Below are positions 1 to 8,250 of a DNA stretch of 64,000 bases, piece after piece (position 1 is the first letter of the stretch; every line of letters starts with the position of its first letter). The stretch spans positions 285,743 through 349,742 of the forward strand of contig CASIBO010000005.1 in NCBI GenBank assembly GCA_949372755.1, given 5' to 3'. The position numbers and the translations under genes were made by a program. Origin of the DNA: UBA9926 sp018645765. GTDB lineage: Bacteria > Pseudomonadota > Gammaproteobacteria > Pseudomonadales > Azotimanducaceae. The notes beneath the pieces were generated by a model that saw only the letters and a list, made by a program, of their open reading frames with translations, had not been told where the DNA came from and did no database searches.

Positions 1-571
1 CGGCAGCAAGGGTTTCCGTCGAGGAAGCGCCCGTTGCGCTCAATCGTTTTGATTGAATGACCGCCGGATCATTTTTCTGGGACGAGCCCATCACCGCCAA
101 AAGATCCTGAACGCCGACATTACGCGACGCAATCATCGGCACAACGGGCACCTTGAGTGCATCCGATAAAGCAGCGGGGTCTAACGACAAGCCCGCGCGC
201 TCTGCGACATCCAGCATGTTTAAGGCGATCACAACCGGCAGGCCAGAATCGAGGAGTTGCTGGGTCAGAATTAAATGGCGTTGCAAGTTACTCGCATCAA
301 CAATATTGATCACAAGATCGCAATCGCCAGCGGCGATATAGTCTCGGGCAACGGCTTCATCCATACCGCCTGCAGACTGGTCTAACGAATAGATCCCCGG
401 CAAATCGATAATCTCGAAACGCTCACCCGCATGGGTTAACGACCCGCTCTTACGCTCAACGGTTACCCCCGGCCAATTTCCGACCCGCTGATTCGCCCCT
501 GTCAGACGATTGAATAAGGTGCTCTTTCCGCAATTAGGATTGCCGAGTAAACCAATGGTTTTTAGGATCAC
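1..571 (-). CDS. feoB: FeoB ferrous iron transporter, N-terminal G domain (partial)
   Basis: This is the first 190 codons of FeoB, the inner-membrane Fe(II) permease; the rest lies beyond the window edge. The visible part is the cytosolic GTPase domain: P-loop GNPNCGKST at residues 10-18, the G3 motif DLPG near 56-59, and the G4-type motif NMLD near 118-121. I chose GTG at 571 as start because a GAGG ribosome binding site lies 8 nt upstream and translation begins just before the P-loop. It follows feoA with a 17-nt gap, so both are probably one Fur-controlled transcript. No membrane segments are visible because of the truncation. Identification is firm. Confidence 0.95.
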   Translation of the reverse strand, partial: MILKTIGLLGNPNCGKSTLFNRLTGANQRVGNWPGVTVERKSGSLTHAGERFEIIDLPGIYSLDQSAGGMDEAVARDYIAAGDCDLVINIVDASNLQRHLILTQQLLDSGLPVVIALNMLDVAERAGLSLDPAALSDALKVPVVPMIASRNVGVQDLLAVMGSSQKNDPAVIQSKRLSATGASSTETLAA

Positions 572-588
572 GATTACCGCCTCTTCCC

Positions 589-828
589 CTAAGACACCAT
601 ATCGACATCAATAAAAGCGGCGTCTCGCTTTCGGATACTCAGAAGGGACGGCCCAACACGGACCTGCAAGGGGTCACCGAGCGGTGCTTGACGCAATATT
701 TTGATTTCCACACCAGGAAATATTCCCAGGGCGTACAACTTAGACTGAAGTTCAATTGAAACTGATTCTGCCGACGCAATCCGCCCGATTGCACCCATCG
801 CCATATTGACCATCTTCATAATCTGCAT
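589..828 (-). CDS. feoA: FeoA ferrous iron transport accessory protein
   Basis: A 79-residue protein with the small SH3-like FeoA fold. It has the family pattern of a short leader, a core LYALGIFPGVEIKILRQAPLGDP (around residues 31-53, discontinuously conserved) and a closing beta segment ending in the IRKRDAAFI stretch. FeoA is a cytosolic partner that supports FeoB-dependent Fe(II) uptake. It is the first gene of the feoAB unit and sits just downstream of a Fur box. Met-4, Met-7 and later Met codons are also possible starts. Length is normal for the family. Confidence 0.9.
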   Translation of the reverse strand: MQIMKMVNMAMGAIGRIASAESVSIELQSKLYALGIFPGVEIKILRQAPLGDPLQVRVGPSLLSIRKRDAAFIDVDMVS

Positions 829-861
829 CCAGACGTGCTTGAGGCACGCACTAATCTAAAT

Positions 862-880
862 GCGAATTATTATCATTTAC
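862..880 (-). promoter_or_regulatory. Fur box upstream of feoAB
   Basis: Read on the minus strand the site is GTAAATGATAATAATTCGC. It matches the 19-bp Fur consensus GATAATGATAATCATTATC at 14 positions, counted by eye. It lies about 35 nt upstream of the feoA start, where a Fe(II)-Fur repressor would block transcription. Basis: sequence match plus the well-known Fur control of feo genes. Confidence 0.75.
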
Positions 881-932
881 ATCCGAAAAGTAAATGCTTT
901 CCTTACCTCGAGGCCATTTAGCGCTCGGCGCT

Positions 933-1700
933 TTAGAGCTCTGCGCAAATATGCCCACCATCTACCACCACAACAGAACCCGTCATGTAGCGCGAGGCAT
1001 CGGAGGCCAACAGCAGCAGCGGCCCGTCAAGGTCGGCAAACTCACCATAGCGCCGCATGGGAATGCCTTTCACGAATTGTTCCGAACGCTCGCTCTCGAG
1101 CAGCACTCGGGAAACGTCGGTTAGGATGTACCCCGGCGCCAAAGCATTCACTCTGACGCCGTACCGAGCGCCTTCCAAAGCCATGATTTCGGTCGCCTTA
1201 ACCAACGCCGCTTTGGAGACGGCATAGGGAAACTGCCCTTTGATCGTTCGAAAAGCAGTAATTGATGCGATATTCACAATACTGCCGGTCGTACCGTTAT
1301 CAGCGACCCATTGGGTGAAATACTTAGATAACCGCCAGGCCGCTTTGAGATTCGTATCAAAAACGTAGTCCCAATCCTCATCGTCAATCATCGTGTAGGT
1401 TTTCGCACCGGCCTCAACCCCTGCGTTATTGATCAAGATATCAATACCACCAAACGCTTTAACCGACTCAGATAAGAAGTTTTGGGCCGAGGCAGGATCC
1501 CGAACATCTAAAGGCAGACCCAAGACCTCATGGCCTGCTTCGGTTAATGCATCCACCCGTGCTTGAATTTTATCTAACCGCCGGGCACCTAAAACAACCC
1601 GAGCACCGTTTTCAGCCAAAAGGCCTGCGAAGTGATGCCCGAAGCCCGACGAGGCGCCAGTGACTAACGCGGTTTTGCCCGCTAACGAAAATTGTTCCAT
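933..1700 (-). CDS. SDR family oxidoreductase
   Basis: A 255-residue classical short-chain dehydrogenase/reductase. It shows the nucleotide-binding motif TGASSGFG (14-21), the structural NNAG motif (91-94), and a catalytic Ser146, Tyr159, Lys163 set in the usual YxxxK spacing. The substrate is probably a hydroxyacyl-CoA or secondary alcohol, but the sequence does not settle this. The start ATG has an AGAGAG ribosome binding site. It is separated from the next minus-strand gene upstream by about 320 nt, so it may be transcribed on its own. The C-terminus GGHICAEL lacks any targeting signal, so it is cytosolic. Confidence 0.88.
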   Translation of the reverse strand: MEQFSLAGKTALVTGASSGFGHHFAGLLAENGARVVLGARRLDKIQARVDALTEAGHEVLGLPLDVRDPASAQNFLSESVKAFGGIDILINNAGVEAGAKTYTMIDDEDWDYVFDTNLKAAWRLSKYFTQWVADNGTTGSIVNIASITAFRTIKGQFPYAVSKAALVKATEIMALEGARYGVRVNALAPGYILTDVSRVLLESERSEQFVKGIPMRRYGEFADLDGPLLLLASDASRYMTGSVVVVDGGHICAEL

Positions 1701-2020
1701 CTTATTCTCTCTTTATTGCACGAATCTCTCTATTAGGCGAAGGTCGAATTCGCACAATGATTCCTGAGCCTATTGTAAGGACTCTCGGTCATCAAATGAA
1801 TCATTCCTGCTGTTGATTGGGCCTTCATCGCAGACTCAAAGCCTTGCTTTAAAGAAAGCAATCTTCATAAGGCAAGGATGTGCAGCAGATCGTTTTTTTA
1901 AAGCCTTTCTTTGGAGCCTGCTTCTACCTGCCGCGAACCAAAATCACGCTCTCACAAAACAGGTGTTCAGCTACCCGCTCTAACTCAGATCCCAACCAGG
2001 TTTGAGGCCTTGCCTAGCGT
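1701..2020. other. Intergenic stretch, no gene seen
   Basis: This 320-nt gap between two minus-strand genes holds no convincing coding region. It contains a small hairpin (TTGCTTT-AAAG-AAAGCAA near 1845-1862) nested in a longer possible pairing of CCTTGC with GCAAGG, and a T7 run at 1893-1899 about 16 nt further on. The spacing is too loose for a clear rho-independent terminator on the plus strand. Confidence 0.4.
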
Positions 2021-3433
2021 TCAAAAGTCAAGCGAACCACCCGCGAGCGCGCGCTTAAAACCCGAGTAATTGGGTTGATCGATTGCAATTTGGTTCACGA
2101 CGGTTGCCCGCAAGTGCTGTTGAATCGTTTCATCTGATAACGGGGCTTTACCCGTGCGCAAATCCTCAGACAACCTGGCTCGAAGATCCCCTAAAGCTGC
2201 CGTTGAGTCGTAGTACTGCCTTAACCGTGCCGTTTCCATGGCCTGGTTTTGTCCGCCCAACGCCAATTCGCGTAGGACCATATCCAAGGAATTACCCGCA
2301 ACTCGCGCGAGGAACTGCGAGCGACCCTGTAAATTTTGCATTGCGTCGTCTCGCAAATAATCGCGAACACTCTGAATCAGTTCCTGTTGACTGGGCATGT
2401 CGAGCCCAAGCGCCGGGGCTGGCGCAAGAAGATCAACAGGACCCGGGATGAGGAGATTGACGCAATCGACTTGGCATTCTGAGGTCCGCCGCCCGATCGC
2501 AGGTCGCTCAACCGATTGATCCGGGCCAGAGCGATAGTGCTCGGCCATACCGAGGCATCCGATCGCCCACCAAAACGAGCCAAATACTTCCCAATACTTG
2601 ACATGGGCGGGATCAACTTTGAACCCACTTTCAGCCTCATAGCCGGCGAACAAGTCCTCATAGGTTCCAAACCCGCCAACCGGCAATTGGCTACCAAACC
2701 GCCAAGAATTCGTGCAGATCCAACCCAGATCTCGCATCGGGTCACCGATATGAGCAACCTCCCAATCCAGCACGGCCGAAATACCATCGGGCACCAACAT
2801 AAAGTTACCCGCCCTGAAATCGTTATGAACCAGTGTTAGCCGATCTGTTTTTGGTAGGTTTTCCTGAAGCCAGCGACCGGTATAATCGATCATCGGTTGC
2901 GGCACATTAAAATCGTGGTAGCGCGCCAGCATCTGATCCAAGAACTGCTTTGGCGGCAACTCAGCTAACCGGGACCTGAGACCACTTTGATCCAAGTCGA
3001 TACCATGAATGCGCGCCAAAATTTCGCCACAAGCCTTCGCAAGCGTAGGTCGTATCGAGGCAAATTGCGGATCTCGCGTAATCCGAGCTCCAAGCGCTTC
3101 GCCTTCGATCCACTCCATTATGAAGCCATCACCAAGGTCGTCTTCACGGGTTAAGACGTGATACACCTCAGGCTCCGGCACACCAACCGCCTTGGCCGAT
3201 TGCATCAACAGCGCTTCAACATCGAGGCCAGGATGAGATGGCAAGGCTTCAACATATTCCCCGCCCGGCGTTCGCCGCATCGCAAGCGGCGTCGCAATCC
3301 CATTGAGCATAACCTTCAAGCGATACGTTTCTTGGCTGGCCCCGCCCGACAAGCGCTCCACTTCGAGCAACTCGGTGCAGCCTGTAATGTTTTTCACAAC
3401 GACGCTTGCAAGTCGCGTTTCAAAAGTCGGCAT
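2021..3433 (-). CDS. APH-family kinase fused to a C-terminal DUF6285-like domain
   Basis: A 470-residue protein. Residues 1-330 form an aminoglycoside phosphotransferase-type kinase fold: catalytic loop HNDFRAGN (203-210) and the metal-binding DWE (223-225) followed by HIGDPMRDLGW. This subtype is found in ACAD10/ACAD11 and in LvaA, which phosphorylate 4-hydroxyacyl-CoAs rather than antibiotics. Residues about 346-470 form a separate, mostly helical domain that I recognise as resembling DUF6285. The acyl-CoA dehydrogenase gene lies 53 nt upstream on the same strand, as expected for a phosphorylate-then-eliminate pair. Start ATG has a strong GGAAGGGG ribosome binding site. The substrate is inferred, not shown. 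Confidence 0.82.
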   Translation of the reverse strand: MPTFETRLASVVVKNITGCTELLEVERLSGGASQETYRLKVMLNGIATPLAMRRTPGGEYVEALPSHPGLDVEALLMQSAKAVGVPEPEVYHVLTREDDLGDGFIMEWIEGEALGARITRDPQFASIRPTLAKACGEILARIHGIDLDQSGLRSRLAELPPKQFLDQMLARYHDFNVPQPMIDYTGRWLQENLPKTDRLTLVHNDFRAGNFMLVPDGISAVLDWEVAHIGDPMRDLGWICTNSWRFGSQLPVGGFGTYEDLFAGYEAESGFKVDPAHVKYWEVFGSFWWAIGCLGMAEHYRSGPDQSVERPAIGRRTSECQVDCVNLLIPGPVDLLAPAPALGLDMPSQQELIQSVRDYLRDDAMQNLQGRSQFLARVAGNSLDMVLRELALGGQNQAMETARLRQYYDSTAALGDLRARLSEDLRTGKAPLSDETIQQHLRATVVNQIAIDQPNYSGFKRALAGGSLDF

Positions 3434-3486
3434 AACCCCTTCCCAACGATTCGATCCAGTCTTTCAACATCCCCCTACAGCGCCGA

Positions 3487-4758
3487 CTAATCGAGCCGGA
3501 CACCCTTCGGCGCTTGCTGCTTCATGTAACCAAACATATAACCGGCAATCCGTCGAATTTGAATTTCCTCTGCACCTTCGGTGATGCGGTATCGGCGATG
3601 ATGCCGATAAATATGCTCAAACGGCTTGTGCCGGGAATATCCCAGTCCACCGTGAACCTGCATCGCTTGATCAGCGGCCTCGCAGCACAAACGGTTCGCT
3701 TGATAGTTACACATCGACACCTTATCCGAGACCGTGAAATTACCATAGGTGTCCATCATCCACGCGGTTTTATGAATCAAAGCCCGCAACATCTCGCATC
3801 GGGTTTGCAGTTCCGCCAAGGGAAACTGAATCGCCTGATTGGTCGATAGGGGCTTACCAAAGGGTTTACGCTCCATCGCATACCGGACTGACTCGTCAAT
3901 ACAAAATTGGGCAGCGCCCAAACTCGAGGCCGCTTGTCGGATTCGATTTTCATTGAAGAAATGTTGCACGACCCCAAGACCCCGACCTTCTCCACCAAAA
4001 ATTGCCGAATCATCGACGTAAACATTATCCAGCGAAATCCGGCCGTGATCCGTTGGCATATTGAACGTCCAAAGCATTTCCTCGACCTTAAAGCCTTGGG
4101 CATTGGTCGGCGTCAGGAACGCCGTAATACCGTCTCCATCGCCAGGCTTTCCACTCGTTCGAGCGAGGATCATGTCATATTGCGCCTTATGAATTCCTGT
4201 ATTCCACGTTTTAGCGCCGTTAATGCGCCAGCCGTCGCCATCGCGCACCGCAGACGTCTCCATATGGGTGGCATCAGAGCCATGATCGGGCTCGGTAATG
4301 CCGAAAGCAAAGCCCCGCTTGCCTTCAAGTAATAAGGGAATCCACTCCGCTTTCTGAGATTCGGTGCCGTAAGCCAGCATCAGCAGTAAACCAACATTGT
4401 TGGCAACGATTGAATGTTCGTTTTGCAGATCGTTATGCAAACCCAAGCCTTTGGCGGCAAAGTGCTCTCGAATCACAGCCATTCCAAGGTTTGAGCCATC
4501 TTGGCCACCATAAGCTTCTGGAACGGGATATCGGTAGTGACCGGCCGCATCCGCGCGGCGCCTCGCTTCGCCAAGCAATGCCTCCCATTCTTCACTCGGT
4601 AGGCCACCGCGGTCCCAATCGGTTCGGGCATCTTCACGTCGATGATCGAAGAAACGGATATTGTCATTCTCATTTTCGAGGGGCTTAATCTCAGCCTCAA
4701 TGAAAGCATCTAATACCGATAAATAATCTTGAAGATCCTTTGGGATATCGAAATCCAT
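3487..4758 (-). CDS. Acyl-CoA dehydrogenase (ACAD10/11-LvaC-like context)
   Basis: A 423-residue FAD-dependent acyl-CoA dehydrogenase of normal length. It has the flavin-contact segment GITEPDHGSDATHM in the middle domain and the C-terminal signature QVHGGLGYSRHKPFEHIYR followed by YRITEGAEEIQ. The family oxidises acyl-CoAs to 2-enoyl-CoAs. In ACAD11/LvaC-type members the enzyme instead works on a phosphorylated 4-hydroxyacyl-CoA, removing phosphate and rearranging to a 3-hydroxyacyl-CoA. The neighbouring APH-type kinase makes that reading attractive. The ATG start is preceded by TAGGAG. An ordinary fatty acyl-CoA dehydrogenase remains possible. Confidence 0.88.
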   Translation of the reverse strand: MDFDIPKDLQDYLSVLDAFIEAEIKPLENENDNIRFFDHRREDARTDWDRGGLPSEEWEALLGEARRRADAAGHYRYPVPEAYGGQDGSNLGMAVIREHFAAKGLGLHNDLQNEHSIVANNVGLLLMLAYGTESQKAEWIPLLLEGKRGFAFGITEPDHGSDATHMETSAVRDGDGWRINGAKTWNTGIHKAQYDMILARTSGKPGDGDGITAFLTPTNAQGFKVEEMLWTFNMPTDHGRISLDNVYVDDSAIFGGEGRGLGVVQHFFNENRIRQAASSLGAAQFCIDESVRYAMERKPFGKPLSTNQAIQFPLAELQTRCEMLRALIHKTAWMMDTYGNFTVSDKVSMCNYQANRLCCEAADQAMQVHGGLGYSRHKPFEHIYRHHRRYRITEGAEEIQIRRIAGYMFGYMKQQAPKGVRLD

Positions 4759-4962
4759 AACCTACTCCTACTTGCTTGTTGAATTCGTTTTCTGCCGGCT
4801 TCGTTGCGCCTGATGGTCGCAATTGATTCGGTAACCGCAGCTTGTTTGAAATGTCTTTTCGCTAAGCTTTTCGCTAAGACAGCCCGACTATCGCAAGACT
4901 GTCCTTTGCGCGCTGTTAAGCCTTCGTCAAACACCCTAACACACCCGTTGACTGAGAAAACA

Positions 4963-5721
4963 TCAGACGACGCGAAAGATCAAGGGCGCCAAATCGCCGC
5001 CCTTCAAGACATATTCACCCGATTTAAGGGGTTGCACGGTTCCCACCGAACCGGTCATGAGCACCTGACCCGGCAGCAGGGCATGCCCTAGTGCAAGAGC
5101 GTGGTTCACCATCCAATGCAGCGCTTTCCATTGCCCACCCAGTACGTCTAATGCTGGGGCATGGTGCAGCGTCTCTTCAGCAGAGAGCAGCGTCAAAGAC
5201 AGACAGTCCGGATCCGAAATCGGGCTCACGATGCCCTTTATGAATTGCGCTGCCGCCGCATTGTGCATAATCAAATCCGGCAGGCTGGGGGGGAACTGAC
5301 TAAAATTCAGATCCACCAACTCGACCATCAAACAGATGCCAGCAAAGCACGATTGAAGCGCCGAGACCGACTCTATAGGCGCCGTGATCCGGCGTGACAG
5401 CACAAACCCAAGTTCTGTTTCAATCATGCCTTTCGCAAAATCAGCCGATTGAATAACGCGCTCAGGCCGAGCACTCGAGGCAAAGAGCAATCCGAGCGCG
5501 GGTTCGGTCGCGCCAAAGGTCTCCTGAACCCGTTGGTTCGTTAAAGCGCCCTTAAAACCGATGACGGCATCATCAAGCCGATGGTGCAACCCCAATCCTT
5601 GCACAATATAGGCATCCTTTAGAGTCGCGCCCCAGTCTTCTGGACAACTGGGCTTGGGCTGGGCTTGCCGCCTGGCGTTTTCGATGACCTGCGCCCATTG
5701 CTGTTGCTGCTGATCGTTCAT
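4963..5721 (-). CDS. 2-oxopent-4-enoate hydratase-like protein (FAH superfamily)
   Basis: A 252-residue member of the 2-keto-4-pentenoate hydratase/4-oxalocrotonate decarboxylase family. Features seen: an N-terminal helical segment, the IGFKGALTN strand, the metal-ligand region ETELGFVLSR with paired acidic residues, a later VELVDLNF, and the closing segment GSVGTVQPLKSGEYV. Known relatives hydrate 2-oxo-4-enoic acids in meta-cleavage pathways of aromatic compounds, using Mg or Mn. No ring-cleaving dioxygenase is nearby, so the actual substrate is open. Start ATG has an AGGAG site. It lies in the same minus-strand block as the isomerase-like pair. Confidence 0.8.
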   Translation of the reverse strand: MNDQQQQQWAQVIENARRQAQPKPSCPEDWGATLKDAYIVQGLGLHHRLDDAVIGFKGALTNQRVQETFGATEPALGLLFASSARPERVIQSADFAKGMIETELGFVLSRRITAPIESVSALQSCFAGICLMVELVDLNFSQFPPSLPDLIMHNAAAAQFIKGIVSPISDPDCLSLTLLSAEETLHHAPALDVLGGQWKALHWMVNHALALGHALLPGQVLMTGSVGTVQPLKSGEYVLKGGDLAPLIFRVV

Positions 5722-5762
5722 ATAGGCTCCTGATCATGCCTTTGAAGCGGCGTTCATGTTCC

Positions 5763-5800
5763 TTGATCAAACCGGCCCGTCTTGCGACCGGTTTGATCAA
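5763..5800. repeat. 13-bp inverted repeat TTGATCAAACCGG
   Basis: TTGATCAAACCGG (5763-5775) is mirrored by CCGGTTTGATCAA (5788-5800) with a 12-nt loop. It sits between two minus-strand genes. There is no T-run after the stem on the minus strand, so it is not a standard terminator. A shorter version of the same arms occurs at 15708-15746. Confidence 0.65.
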
Positions 5801-5834
5801 ACCAGTCGGTTATTCGCCGAAATCGTGTTGGCGC

Positions 5835-6461
5835 CTATCGCCGGCAAAGCGCGGTCAATCTAGGCAGGTGCGCCATCCCAGAGAAAACCTCTGCTTGATA
5901 CATCATAGAGGGTGCACTCAGAACACCCAGCTCCGATAGCACACGCGATCGCTCGGCGAGTTCTGCTTTGGCAGCGGCTTGATCAAAGCCACGCATCTCA
6001 CCTACCAGCGGCGGCATGACATCTAACAGCGCCGCCTGAACACAACCCGTGTCCAGCACTTCATTCGATGACACCAAGCCCAAAATAAACGGGCTGACGG
6101 TCGTAGCCGATGCGCCATGCTCAGCGAGCCGCAATAAACCCCAATGCACAAGGGTTGCACCAGCATCGGTGAACGTCCAGGCCTGACTCAATGATAATCG
6201 CTGTACGTTGCGCTGCCGCTCCTGATCCTTGTAACGACGCCGCGCAAGGCCTCGACGCGCTTTGTAGGCTTCAAAAGAAGGCGGCCCTTTAGGGACCTCA
6301 GCCGCGGTATTGATGGGTTCCCGCAAAAATGGCCAGATCCGGACAGCTTGATCTTGATCTCTGGCCCATTCCGCAACAGCCTTTATGCCGACAACCGACT
6401 CTGGATCGCTAAGGTCAACCAACACATGCACACTCAAGGCGTCAAATCCATAATCCATCAT
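5835..6461 (-). CDS. DsbA-fold / kappa-GST-like protein, divergent
   Basis: A 208-residue protein that reads as a divergent member of the DsbA-like thioredoxin-fold group containing 2-hydroxychromene-2-carboxylate isomerases and kappa glutathione transferases. The N-terminal strand (VHVLVDLSDPES) replaces the usual DFxSPYA. The helical insertion ends in a GVLSAPSMMY segment matching the family's cis-Pro loop position. It starts 3 nt after the stop of the next gene upstream, which belongs to the same family, so the two are co-translated and may form a hetero-oligomer. There is no CxxC, so it is not a disulfide oxidoreductase. Function is not established. Confidence 0.65.
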   Translation of the reverse strand: MMDYGFDALSVHVLVDLSDPESVVGIKAVAEWARDQDQAVRIWPFLREPINTAAEVPKGPPSFEAYKARRGLARRRYKDQERQRNVQRLSLSQAWTFTDAGATLVHWGLLRLAEHGASATTVSPFILGLVSSNEVLDTGCVQAALLDVMPPLVGEMRGFDQAAAKAELAERSRVLSELGVLSAPSMMYQAEVFSGMAHLPRLTALCRR

Positions 6462-6464
6462 CTG

Positions 6465-7127
6465 TTACAGCGCTTGCCAAGGATAGCGAACAAACGGCAT
6501 GGGGCCCTGGCTGCCGTTAAGTCGCCAAATGACGGTATCTAGGTGTTCTCGCCCGAAGAAAATTTCATCCTCAACAATAAAAGAGGGCACACCAAAGACC
6601 CCTTGGGTCAACAACTGATCTTGCAAGAGGTCATGGCTAACTCGACCAGCGCCCTGGGCAAAATCAATAAAGCCCGCGCTTTGAATACCCGCGTTCAACA
6701 GGGCTGCAGTAAGAATATCAAGGTCTTCAATATCGCATTCGCGCTGCCAAAATCGGTCAAACACATCCGTCATAAAGTCTTTTAGCTGGGCGCGCGTATC
6801 CGCATGATTTTGCGCCCAAATCAGAGCAATCCCTGCCTTCGAGGAGTCCCATATTTTGAGGGGGCCGCGGAGCACGCGACCTTGATTTTCGGCATAACAG
6901 CGCGCCTCACGATAAGCCGCTTTCACCACGGACCATTGCTTCGGCGTTCGATTACTGTCGACGACTTGGCCGTCATCGCGTTTTTCTGCACGGCCCAAAA
7001 AGCTGCCTATATTCAAGGTCAGCGGCAACCAATTAACCAAAAACCCGGAGCGAACTTCTAATTGCCAGATCAACTCGTGCGCGACAAACGCGTAGGGGCT
7101 TTTAAAATCGATACAGACTGACAGCAC
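6465..7127 (-). CDS. 2-hydroxychromene-2-carboxylate isomerase-like (kappa-GST family) protein
   Basis: A DsbA-fold protein of about 220 residues with an N-terminal DFKSPYAFVAHEL motif carrying the Ser used by kappa GST and HCCA isomerases. A helical domain follows, then the GVFGVPSFIV cis-Pro loop and FFGREHLD near the C-terminus. Relatives isomerise aromatic side-chain intermediates or conjugate glutathione. I place the start at GTG 7127, which has GAGG five nt upstream and leaves the usual short N-terminus. A TTG at 7190 is open in frame but would overlap the divergent gene's start codon. The next gene follows 3 nt downstream. Confidence 0.8.
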   Translation of the reverse strand: MLSVCIDFKSPYAFVAHELIWQLEVRSGFLVNWLPLTLNIGSFLGRAEKRDDGQVVDSNRTPKQWSVVKAAYREARCYAENQGRVLRGPLKIWDSSKAGIALIWAQNHADTRAQLKDFMTDVFDRFWQRECDIEDLDILTAALLNAGIQSAGFIDFAQGAGRVSHDLLQDQLLTQGVFGVPSFIVEDEIFFGREHLDTVIWRLNGSQGPMPFVRYPWQAL

Positions 7128-7189
7128 AGACACCTCATATTGTTCATTCGTCAAAGGACGATCCCTCTGAACTCCTGTACTATTGCCCA

Positions 7190-8185
7190 ATGGATCCTAT
7201 ATCTCAAGGCATTGTTGGCGCTCTGTGGGCGGCGAGCCTTGCGCCAAAGCACAAGTTAAAACCAACCCTAATCGCTGGCGCCCTCGCCGGCGTGGCGGCG
7301 GATTTAGATGTCTTTATCTCATCGAGCACTGATCCGCTCTTATTTTTAGAATACCATCGACAATTTACCCATTCGCTCATTTTTGTACCGATCGGCGCGC
7401 TCATCGTTGCTCTGTGTTTGTGGCCCTTTTTAAAACGCAGCCTGCAGCCGAAAGAACTCTTAACGGCCTGCTTTTTGGGCTATCTAAGCCATGGATTGCT
7501 CGACGCGTGTACCACCTACGGAACCCAACTGTTGTGGCCTTTTACAGATGATCGTGTGGCCTGGAATGTCATTTCGATTGTCGACCCACTGTTTACCCTC
7601 CCTTTACTCATAACGGTCGTGCTCGGGGTTCGCGCAAAGCGCGCCAATGCTTGGCCTCGAATCGGTTTGATTTGGTTATTTGCCTACCTCGGCGCCGGGG
7701 AAATTCAGCGTCAACGGGCCGAGACCGCTGGCTATGAAATCGCCAAGGCCCGCGGCCACGCCCCGACCAGGCTCGATGCTAAACCGGGTTTCGCGCAACT
7801 TCTGCTGTGGAAGATCGTTTATGAATACGAAGGGCAATTTTTCGTCGATGGCGTCCGTACCGGCATTCAAACCAAAGTCTACCCGGGAACTCACATCTCG
7901 AAACTGGATAGCCAGTGGGCAGCGGAAAACCTTCCCCCAAATAGTCAAACGCTTCAAGACTTTGAACGCTTCCGCTGGTTTTCGAATGACTATCTCGCGT
8001 TAAGCGTAAATCAACCGAACACCATCATCGATGTGCGTTACTCAATGAACATCAATGAAATCGCGCCGCTTTGGAGTATTCAATATGATCCCAGCAGGCC
8101 ATCAACCCACGTTGACTATTTGACGCATCGGAATTTAAAACCAACGACCACCGCGCAGTTTCAGCGCCTGCTGATGGGACAGTAA
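7190..8185 (+). CDS. Membrane-bound metal-dependent hydrolase (DUF457/YdjM-like)
   Basis: A 331-residue inner-membrane protein. The N-terminal half holds several hydrophobic segments with the family's polar residues: Asp38 and Asp40 (AADLD), His56, His61 (RQFTHS), and His101/Asp105 in LSHGLLD. Relatives are called membrane-bound metal-dependent hydrolases, and their substrates are mostly unknown. The C-terminal 170 residues after the last membrane segment are soluble and variable. It starts divergently from the isomerase pair, with only about 60 nt between the likely starts. Its stop lies 65 nt before the enoyl-CoA hydratase gene. Confidence 0.8.
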   Translation: MDPISQGIVGALWAASLAPKHKLKPTLIAGALAGVAADLDVFISSSTDPLLFLEYHRQFTHSLIFVPIGALIVALCLWPFLKRSLQPKELLTACFLGYLSHGLLDACTTYGTQLLWPFTDDRVAWNVISIVDPLFTLPLLITVVLGVRAKRANAWPRIGLIWLFAYLGAGEIQRQRAETAGYEIAKARGHAPTRLDAKPGFAQLLLWKIVYEYEGQFFVDGVRTGIQTKVYPGTHISKLDSQWAAENLPPNSQTLQDFERFRWFSNDYLALSVNQPNTIIDVRYSMNINEIAPLWSIQYDPSRPSTHVDYLTHRNLKPTTTAQFQRLLMGQ

Positions 8186-8250
8186 AGACCTTTTCTCAAA
8201 CAACGGCGCTGGCTACACTTGCTTAACTCACCTTTCTGGAGACAGACGTT

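Noticed and set aside
2021..3433. Aminoglycoside resistance kinase
   Set aside because: The APH motifs are of the ACAD10/11-LvaA subtype, with an acyl-CoA dehydrogenase alongside; nothing suggests antibiotic resistance.
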